Below, piece after piece: positions 49,695 to 58,432 of a stretch of DNA of 64,000 nt. A program made the position numbers and the translations under genes. Position 1 is the stretch's first letter. Each line of letters begins with the position of its first letter. The notes beneath the pieces are model-generated. The model worked only from the letters and a program-made list of their open reading frames with translations. It was not told the DNA's origin and did no database searches. Source of the DNA: Lactifluus volemus (taxonomy: Eukaryota; Basidiomycota; Agaricomycetes; Russulales; Russulaceae); assembly GCA_022376515.1 (NCBI GenBank), contig WTXI01000045.1, forward strand, positions 62,001-126,000, given 5' to 3'.

Positions 49695-51918
49695 GAGAAG
49701 AATAAGGTACCATCTTTCAGATACTGAGGAACAAGGGCGAGAAGGATCATGGGCAAAAGGAGGGTTTGACCATTGGAGGCCAACAATCAAGGGAACGTGG
49801 GTTGAAAAAAAAGTTCAGTGGCGTATCCGTCAGATGAACTCAGCAAGAACTTGCCTTGAGGACTTTCATTACGTCTTCTGCCAACACCCACTCTGACTCA
49901 TCGAGCTCAAACTCGCGCAGTCCATTGCTCCGATCTGAGGTAAGCTCCTTCAATGCCACTTTATACTCAATAGCAAAGCTCATCATGTCATATGTTGAGT
50001 TCCACTGTGTTTTAACATCCTGTGGCATGATGTGAATTTTCAAGTTGAGGTTCTCAAGCACCACTTTCCAAGCCAGCAGAAGTTTCGTCGTTGAATGGAC
50101 AATTTTAAAAGCCAGCTTGCGGAGCTTGGGGAAATTTTCAGAAGGTGCTACGGTATGTTGTCAAATAACTTACCTTGACGAGCACGCGGGTGATGGGAAC
50201 AACTTTTTCTTGAAGCTCCTTGACTTCGCCTGGTGCCATGTCAACCTTATCAACCCATTCTTCAGTATTGTCGTCGTCATCCACCTCATCCCCTTCAAGT
50301 CCGAGGTTCTGATCCCTTTCTTTCTGAGTCAACGCCTTCTCTGCAATGGTCCCTTCCACGAGCTCTATAAGGTCACCAAGTACTTCGCATTCACAATCGG
50401 TTAAGTCCTCAGACTTTCTTTCTGGAAGCTCAAACATCTTTAGTAGTGACTTTGCAACAAGGTTTAAGATGTGAAGAAAGCAGCGTGTCCGATTGACCTT
50501 GTGGAATGAGGGCATACGCTTCTGCATTTCCTCAACCATTGTGTCATTATTTGAGGCATTATCACATGTTATGGACAGGATCTTGAGCCCAGGTAAGCGT
50601 TATCAACTCTCTTTCATTAGGTGTTGACTTACTTTTCGATCAATGCCGAAGTCACGCAGGATTTTTTTGACCGCGGCTGCCAAATTCGAGCCGGTATGTG
50701 ACTATTTTCGACATCAATCAATGCGGCCTTTCCAGGTAATTCAACTTGCCTCTGGAACCTCAATAATATCAAGTACAAGGGAAGCCATGGCACCATTCAA
50801 TTCCAAGTGAACTGTCACTGCAACATAGGCATGATGGTTAGGTGATGTCCATGCATCTGTGGCAAAGTTAAGTTGTCCTTCGTAATTCTGTAACGGTGCG
50901 TTTAATCAAATATCTTCCCATTTTGTAGATCTAACCTACTTGGAGTAGGCCCGCAATCCTGGTGCGTGTGCGCGCAAATATCAATTTCACATCATGCGCA
51001 ACAGTAGAAGCGGACGGGATGTATAACTCAGGGTGCCCAGTCTTCATCAATACCTTAAATCCTTGATCCTCAACTACTTGGAAGGGACGAGCACTCTCCG
51101 ACACCCAATGTACTATCTCAGCCCTATTTTGTGTCACGTAAGCCTATTATCTTGCCTCATAAATTTTGACTTACTTGATTTCCATCTTAGTGTGATTGCG
51201 TGCCATGTAAGCGGGTTTCCCTTTCCCCATCTTCATGAATGACGCCATAATTGTTCCCGAGAGGTTGAACGGCTCCAGGACGTCTTTTCTTGCCTTGCTG
51301 ATGGATCCACATTGGATTGCCATTTGATATGCCTCCTCCCCCCAGCAGGACTTTGCGTGACGCGAGAGATTTCTGGTAGATGAATGATCTGATTTGGAAT
51401 CTTGATAGCGGCGGCATTCGTATTTGCATCCGGCACATGCACATTTAAAGGTATGTACCTTGCAACCGCTGATATATTCGATGCACAGGATTGGTTCATA
51501 GAAGGAGTATGTTGGAGATTTCCATATGGACATCAGTTTTTCTGTCCTTATCTGTGAGTAACCTAATTTTGTGATGTTACATTAGATACTGACGGAGTTC
51601 CTTTTTGTCATCTTCATCCCTAGTCACGCTGTTGGAACCCTTTTGCGTCTTCAAGGCCCTGGTCTTGGTAATCTCAATGACCTCATCTGAGGAGCTGGAG
51701 TCCTCGGAGCTATCGGACGAAGTCTCGTCAGGTATGCTCCTTTTTTTATTCTGAGCGCGACATTTGCGGCTGAGACTTTTTCGAGCCTTCTGCTTTGTTG
51801 ATGTCGTACTCTTGGCCGCTTTTTTGGAGGATGGGAGCGAGGGGAATACAGAAGTGGGAGTAGCAGGAGTAGAGGCCTTGCTGTGGGTAGAAACACTTTC
51901 CTTTTTTTTGGAGACCAT
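49695..51918 (-). pseudogene. hAT transposase, C-terminus cut off
   Basis: Reads down from MVSKKKESVS at 51918. A basic and Ser-rich N-terminus is followed by a BED-type zinc finger (CACAGCKYEC, then RNLSRHAKSC, about 51340-51455), the RNase H-like core with ARPFQVVEDQGF and an LNFATDAWTSPNHHAYVAVT-type block near 50815-50890, and KVNRTRCFLHILNLVAKSL near 50450. Then come an acidic insertion, TQWNSTYDMM near 49990, and LKDGTLFFS at the break. The C-terminal dimerisation domain is missing because an AT-rich element end abuts at 49694. Short introns separate the blocks. Confidence 0.82.
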
Positions 51919-52748
51919 GACGGAGGTAAGTCAAGTCTACCTCAGTCTAGGCCACCCTTTCTGAGTGTTCCCCCTGTACCAACAAGGTTAGCAGGAACTG
52001 CGAAAAGGTTATTTTTGAAGGTCCGCGACACTTTCTAGCTTCGATCTCCAATTGGACGTGTGCCGCGCGCCGTGTGTGATGTATGCAAATGGGCTGGAAG
52101 GACTTACGGGAGAGCGGAGACTCGGGTGAAGGGGAACATCAGGAGAGCTGTCTCTATAAGTGACTCAGTGTTGGAACTGTTGCTAGTTTACAGGTTATAA
52201 TTTTGTTAACTCGGAATTTGATTCAAACCTCCAGTGAGGGCCGCAAAGTGCGGTCACCATTAGTAGCCCCAAATTGGCATGTGGTGCCGCTGCAGGACAT
52301 AGGCCGCAGCTCTGGCATAAGGTCTCAGCGAGAAAATAAAAGGCAAAAATATGATACCACAGGGATATATACAGATACTTTATTTAATGTGTCTAAACTC
52401 AGAACATGTTGGTAGCAAGATCTGCAAAGCTGAAATACATCAGGAAAACCCATTTTGCCTTAAACTGTATTAGATGCTCCTTAAAGCTTACTTAAGATGT
52501 TGGTAATTAGATTCTCAATGTTGGTAAGTTAAGGATCTAATTACCAACATCTTAAGTAAGCTTTAAGGAGCATCTAATACAGTTTAAGGCAAAATGGGTT
52601 TTCCTGATGTAAGCGGCATGGGTAGTGACATGGGTGGTGACCCAGGCTTAACCTGGCTACGGGTCGGCCCGAGTCTACCCACACCCATACCCAAGCACAA
52701 CCCAACCCATAACCCACATGGGTTACCCATGCCCATGCTGATCCCTAG
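51919..52748 (-). other. Non-coding 5' part and end of the hAT element
   Basis: No gene. It is interrupted by a 172-bp MITE. The stretch 52620-52748 is built from GGGTTATGGG/CCCATGCC-like words and ends with TAGGGATCAGCATGGGCATG when read on the minus strand. That sequence style is typical of hAT termini, so the element's 5' end is probably near 52748. Confidence 0.45.
52438..52609 (-). mobile_element. 172-bp palindromic MITE, copy B
   Basis: Same arms and length as 36421-36592, with TA at both borders (52436-52437, 52610-52611). The 20-bp loop is the reverse complement of the loop in copy A, so the two copies point in opposite directions. Confidence 0.9.
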
Positions 52749-53199
52749 TCAGTCCATCAGGAAAACATGATATTTTTCTTACAGTGATTATGGTGCTTAT
52801 CACTGCTTACTTTTGCTTAATGGTCTTGATTACTGTCCTCTGCTTAATAAAAATTTTCTTTTTTTTCTTGCTTAAGCACATTAAGCACATTAAACCCATT
52901 AATCCACATTAAGCACAACTAAGCAGATTTTATCATGGCTAATAATGAAACCTAAGTAAACTTAAATCATGCTAAGTAAACAAATAGTTTAAGCAACCTA
53001 AGAGAATTTTAAGCACCTTTGAATTGTGTGCTAAGCAAACAGAAATGATTTATGTAATCTAACTGAAGTCTAAAAATTATGCTAAGTCGTGAAATTATGC
53101 CAAGTTGCGAAATTTTCGCTAAGTCATGCAGCAACCACGTGGTTTTGTTTACCACTGTTTGCACGATGTTGATTTTCGTGCCTCATCGTTTTCATCCTT

Positions 53200-53934
53200 C
53201 CCTCTGTCCCCATCCCCATGTCATTCCTGCGCCGCCTCTTGATTGCGTTGTCAAATTGCCCCACCCCAACACTAGCCCTGTTCCTCTCGCGTGGAAAAGT
53301 TCATCATTACTCGTTTCAATGTTGTGCCTCCTCCGCCTCCTCTCTGCCTCTGCCTCTGCCTCTGCCTCTGTCGCGTCGTTATGTTCTTTTTTTCCTGTGC
53401 CTGCGCCTCCCCCACCGCTTTCGCCTCCTCCAGGATCCACAGGCGGTCTGCGGTATCACGCTGCCCGCGCCGACGCCTTCTGCACCTCTCCCCAGTACGT
53501 TGTCACATTGCCCAGCCCCCGCCCAACCCCCGCCCAATGCTTCCTGATTAATCTTTTTTTGCCTCCTCTCAACCCGCGCACCTCCCGCACGCCTTGCACT
53601 TCTCACGCCCTCCTGGAAAGGGCTGCGGGGGTCCACGGCGCACGCTGCCTGCGCCGTGCCTTCTGTACCTCCTCCCCAGTACGTTGTACGCTTCCTGCTC
53701 CGCCCCAATGTGTCCTGACCTTTTTTTTTTGCCTCCTCTGCCTTCGCCCCCACCTCCTCCTGTGCTGCGGGCTCCCCTGCGCTTCCTGCGTCTCCCTTGT
53801 CTCCCGCACCACTTATCTCCCGCGCCGCGGCTTCTCCTGCGCTTCCCGCGCCCCACACCCCCTCCTGCCTTCTGCGCCTCCCGCGCCCCGCGGCGCCTTC
53901 TAGATATCCTCCCATGACCTGCTACTGACCATGG
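53200..53934 (+). other. Pro-rich cargo module, second example
   Basis: Pyrimidine-rich coding-like strand with repeats of GCCTCTGCCTCTGCC and two exon-like blocks containing CACGCTGCCCGCGCC and CCCCAGTACGTTGT (near 53456-53506 and 53642-53690). The same order of words and the TTGATTTTCGTGCCTCATCG lead-in (53168) occur on the minus strand of the 38547 element. No domain was recognised. Confidence 0.45.
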
Positions 53935-54538
53935 TCTCAGGCGAGATTGCGGGCACGATGGACAAACTCACTAAGCGCGCTTTACAAGCCCAGGTTGAGG
54001 CAGCTGTACGTTTCCCTCCAATTAGATGAGTTGAAAAGTATCTAAACCTGAAAAACTCTCCAGAATGTCAATCGGGAAAACAGTAACAAGGTCAAGCAGG
54101 AGGAAGGTGTCCTCTCCGTCGCCCGCATCAAGGCCCAATCCCGCGATGTACGTGTAACCCCACTCCGCTCCGCGGAAACTAACAAAACTGAAATCTCACT
54201 GACTGATGCTACTGCAGGCGGAAGCCGATTCGGAAGCATACTCCATCATCGCAGCTGCCAAAGCCGTCACCGAGCGCACACGTATCGAAGCCGAGGCAAA
54301 AGCACACGCGACGCGTCTTGCCACCGAGGCCGAGGCAGCAGCGGTCCGCATCATGGCCCGCGCCAATGCGGACGTCGAAGACGAGTATGCGCAGGAGATG
54401 GGTCGTTGGTGTCAGGAAATCTCGCGTGTTGCCGCGTTTGGCAACAAGACCGTCTTTGTCCCGACCGAGGCCATGGGCGTCGCTGGTCCCACCCTTGCTG
54501 GCTTGGTGGCCGGCATCGGCGCAGATTTGAGAAAGTGA
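53935..54538 (+). pseudogene. Band-7/SPFH-like C-terminal fragment
   Basis: Three exons joined by GT-AG introns give an open, Ala/Glu-rich coiled coil: about 53935-54006, 54063-54146 and 54219-54538. Visible are GTMDKLTKRALQAQVEA, EEGVLSVARIKAQSRD, AEADSEAYSIIAAAKAV, KAHATRLATEAEAAAVRIM and a conserved end FGNKTVFVPTEAMG. The pattern fits the C-terminal half of stomatin/flotillin-like membrane scaffold proteins in fungi; the SPFH domain itself is absent. It lies inside the CATCAGG element and so appears to be captured. Family assignment is moderate. Confidence 0.5.
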
Positions 54539-54979
54539 AGAGGGTTTGTATTCCCGTGCCTCTGACACTGCCACCACCACCTCCTGTGGCCCTGCAGTCC
54601 CACCCCTGCCAGGGCTGTTGCACCAAAGCTGTAGTTTAGTCCTAGTATTAATGTTGTAGTTTTATCTTGAATATATAAATTTTGAGCCTTATATTTGATT
54701 TGAAAATTTGAAATTATGATGAAAAGTTAAAAATGTGAAAGATGCTTGATGTTACTTAGATCTTGCTTAATTAGCTTAATTAAGCAGAATGTGCTTAATT
54801 AAGCAAAATCTGCTTAATCAAGCGCAATTAAGCAGAAAAGTGCTTAATTAAGCAACGAGGTGGTATTACCTGTGCTTAATCCCATGTTTCTTAACTGGCT
54901 CTTAATGTGCTTAAAATTCAGATTAAGCACGTTAAGCAATGTTAATCACCACTTAAGCAAATTATAGGTTTTCCTGATG

Positions 54980-55529
54980 TCCATAACATCAATTGTGCCA
55001 TACTGGTTAAAATAGTTGAGTATTCAGCATACAGACCACTTTGAAATCCCAGTATAAGTTGCAATAGCTTCTGGCTTCATGTCTAATGAGAGTCGAATAA
55101 CAATGTACCAGACATCAGGGGAGATTGTGTTGCTGCGTGTCATGGGAGAGGAGAACAAAGGGGTTTGAGTGCCAATTGCCTCATGGGTCGAAAAATGATC
55201 ACACAATGTAACAAGGCTCCATCGGTACCTTCAGTTACAGAAAAGGGATATTATCTTTACATGGTTATGACATATTAGGGGTGTCATTGTCAAATATGAA
55301 GGAGTAGAGGAGGTCTGTATTCTGACATCCACTCCAAAAATCAGAAAATTTCAACTCTCATTTCCCTTCCTCGGTCCATGGTAGATCTATTCTACTAATT
55401 CTTCCGATCAATTTGGCACCCCTCCGAGCTTCATATGTTGAGAATTCGGGGAGATATATGCATTTCAAAATTTATGATTTATTTTTTTATTTTTTAGGGT
55501 TGTGACAACTCATTTGCAAAATACAATAA
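54980..55529 (-). pseudogene. Tc1-like transposase N-terminal scrap plus AT-rich DNA
   Basis: At about 55170-55030 the minus strand reads MTRSNTISPDVWYIVIRLSL followed by a helix-turn-helix-like KPEAIATYTGIS. That matches the start of a Tc1/mariner-type transposase different from the one at 22705. Nothing downstream of the helix-turn-helix is present. The rest, to 55529, is AT-rich with no coding signature. Confidence 0.5.
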
Positions 55530-56850
55530 TGTTGTCGAAGAGGAGGCAGGCCTCATGTGGTAAGTTATTTTGGTAACCTGGTAAGCCAGGCCGGGCCTGT
55601 CCTGCCCATTGCCGTGCTACCTCACCCGTCTCAGCGCTGACAGGCCATTTCGACGATGCTTCTATTCGTTATTTCCTGTGTGCCACACTCGGAGTCTACA
55701 GACACATTTCCATGCTGTCCCTAACAGGAGATGATGTCAAGAATGATCTCCTATTAGTGTGTGATTCACCTCAACGCCATTTCTTCTTTCATCCTTTCTC
55801 TTCTAGATGCGGACAATGCTTGCTTTGGCGTGCTCTGGGTATACAGCACTCAAATGCACGCAGTCCGTAGCAATTGACTGGAATCTGGAGCAGGAATAGA
55901 GTACTGTATGTGCTCTTAAGTGTGGTGCGTTCCGCCTTTTCCTTCCATATTATTAGTATTGACTAGCTCCGCTGGGCCCACGTAGATGTACCAGTAATAC
56001 TAGTATGTGAGAACGGCGTTGCGGGACATTTTAGACGAGAGAAGGATGCAGGAGCTCAGACCTGAAACAAATTTGCGATCCTTTTGCATTCTTTTGGACC
56101 TCCAGGTGTTCAACGATGATTTTGATTTCGAAAATTCACCATTACCTCGGCTGATGTCCTGCACACCATCCTCGGCTTCCAGTCACGCGTACTTTTGTCC
56201 AGGCTTCTTCCATGGGTGAATCCCGCTACCCATGTAACCGTAATCGCATTGACCTCCGAGTATCCCTTGTCCAGACACACATACTGAGTTCCTTCGATCC
56301 CGGGACAGGTGATCTCTCGTGTGCCGAGGACGTATGGGAAGAGGTGAGCAGATCAAACGAGTAGAGTACTGAAAGTGATATGATAAGGAAGCATTTTAGT
56401 CTTGTTATCGGTGATGTGCGCGTTTCAGACAGCATATAACTTATATTCGCGACACATGCTCCTTAAAAAGAACCTTGCATCGCAAGTGGTGCCTGGTATC
56501 TATGGGTGGGCAAATTAAAAGGATATTTTGTTTCTATGGTAGCACCGTGGATCATGAAACGATGTCGATAGCCAGGTATCGGAGAAAAATGTGTTAATGT
56601 AATGTCGGCAGGTACCAGTGACCCAACTTGACTTCAAGCTTCAAATTGATCTATCATACCCGGACCTCTGAGTGATTTGATATGTTCGAGCGTCTACTGT
56701 CAAGGTCACGTCGCCCTTTGATGCTGTGTCAATGAGGCGACACGAGGCGCCCCATGCGCCCATCTACCATACTCTGAACTCCTTCACCACTGGCAGTCTT
56801 GCTTTCCTATCATTCCTGAATACATCAACCCTCTTGCCTACACGAGTTTG
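55530..56850 (+). repeat. Upstream flank module of NLR copy 4
   Basis: Close match to the region before copy 3, beginning at AATGTTGTCGAAGAGGAGG, the same LINE-derived junction found near 15846. It contains the shared GCGTTGCGGGACATTTTAG block near 56016. No gene. Confidence 0.65.
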
Positions 56851-57882
56851 ATGGCATCTACTTCAACCTTACCTTCCAACTTACCCACTATCATCGACGC
56901 TGCCTTAGACGAGTACACCAAGCAGACAGGGATAAATCTCACCCAGCACCCATCCTCTCACAAAATTCATCAATCCGATTCCCCAGATGATATCCTAGCA
57001 CTTTTCCAACAGCGAGAGAAGGACTTTAAGGAATATCGAGATGGAAATCGCAAGCTGATAAATTGCCTCAAACCAGTCGTACAGGTATTGCATGCATTTT
57101 CTGGTGTCCTTGGCTGAGCGATTGGCATTGTGAGCCCCACGAGCTTCATTTCCCCCGCGTTATTGATTATTCGTGACTTTTCCAGTCACATCCACCAGCA
57201 AGAGCAATCTTTGTTGGAATTGATGTTCTCCTCGTAGTACGCCCCCTCCATCACCGCTTCCAGTCTGATCCTTCTGACATCTTACTTTGTCAGGCTGCTA
57301 GTGGTGTTAGTTCGAGTTATGACGCACTCGAAGATCTATTTCAATGCATTCAGAATTTTCTTCAACGCCTACATGTTTATACCCAAATTCCTCCCACCCC
57401 CGCGATGACAAATATACTTGTGAAGATTATGGTTCAAGTACTCTTAGTGCTTGGCTTGGCAACAAAGCAAATCAAGCAGGGGCGTTTCAGTACGTACCCC
57501 CTTCCGCAATATACCTCACCTGTAGTTGAACGTGCAGCAGAGAAATTCGCGAAGAAGCTGCTAGGCGAGAGCGATATCGAAGCTGTGTTACAGAGGCTGG
57601 ACCGTCTTACCCACGAGGAGGCTCGCATGACCGTTGCCCAGACCTTAGAGGTCGTCCATGGTCTTATGAGGAATCTGAAGGTGGTCATGGACGGTGCGTG
57701 ATGCTTCTTGACTCGTTACAAGAATTGGACTGGACTATTTTCGTAGACTCGGATGCCAAGGTATCGATCAGGGATATACGGAAGTCTCTTGGTATGTTCT
57801 TTGTGTGCCCATGAATTCTTGTAGATTGGACTGAGGACCAATCTAGTTAGTATGCAAGACACGATAAATAAGATGGAATGTT
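56851..57882 (+). pseudogene. NLR-like receptor copy 4, 5' part only
   Basis: Goodbye-domain exons related to copies 1 and 3. The original start codon has become ACG (56842-56844); the next ATG is at 56851. Exon 1 has an in-frame TGA at about 57114-57116 where the paralogues have a Gln or Glu codon. The later Goodbye exon (about 57302-57693) is open and keeps EKFAKKLLGESDIEAVLQRL. The gene stops at 57882, before the NACHT region, because a gypsy LTR is inserted. Any remaining part would lie beyond the window. Confidence 0.8.
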
Positions 57883-58396
57883 TGTTACGGCTCGACTAGG
57901 GCCGGGTCCCAACAAGGGTTCTGGTTGTTCTGGTCTCTCCTAAGACCTGGGCTCAGGGACACTCCAAGTGTCGACGCGCTGAGTCCTGTGGTGTTGTAGC
58001 ACAACCACCAAGCTTCGATGACCCTATTAGGGCGTATAGGAGGGTAAGAGAAGAGAGGGAAGAGGAGAGGAGAAGTTCTGTCTTTCTGGAGAGTGAAACA
58101 AGTCGATTTGAGTCAAAGCCGAAGCTGGGGTACAAGCTACTAGCTAAGGCCTACTTATACAATGTACGCTAATTGTTCTACCAAACTGGGGTGGACAATA
58201 AGCAAGGAGTCAAGACAATAGAACACGAGGACAATAGAGGCTCGGAACAATAACACTGGACTAACTGGGACAGACAATAGCACAATCAGAACAATAGAAC
58301 AGTCAGCACAATAGAGACAATGTGGACGGGACGTCATCAGGATGAGTAAGCGGGTTAGGGAAGCATAGGGTCCAACGTGTCCTGCATTCCGTAACA
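57883..58396 (-). repeat. 3' LTR of the gypsy element
   Basis: 514 bp with TGTTACGG ... CCGTAACA-type ends. It matches the solo LTR at 42863-43378 in reverse orientation. The adjoining NLR sequence on the left ends GGAATGTT; the other copy of the target duplication is outside the window. Confidence 0.92.
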
Positions 58397-58432
58397 ATAC
58401 CCCCTCTCTAGAAGGCAGTCCCACCTGCCACC

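Larger units (their letters stand above)
52755..54979 (+). mobile_element. CATCAGG element carrying a host gene piece
   Basis: A 2,225-bp element with ends CATCAGGAAAAC and GTTTTCCTGATG, the same terminal 12 bp as the MITEs. Both ends are rich in TTAAGCAC/GCTTAATTAAGC words. The interior holds a GC-rich Pro-coding module related to that at 38861-40229 and then an intron-containing fragment of a Band-7-like gene. Only TC matches at the borders, so the target duplication is not clear. Confidence 0.7.
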
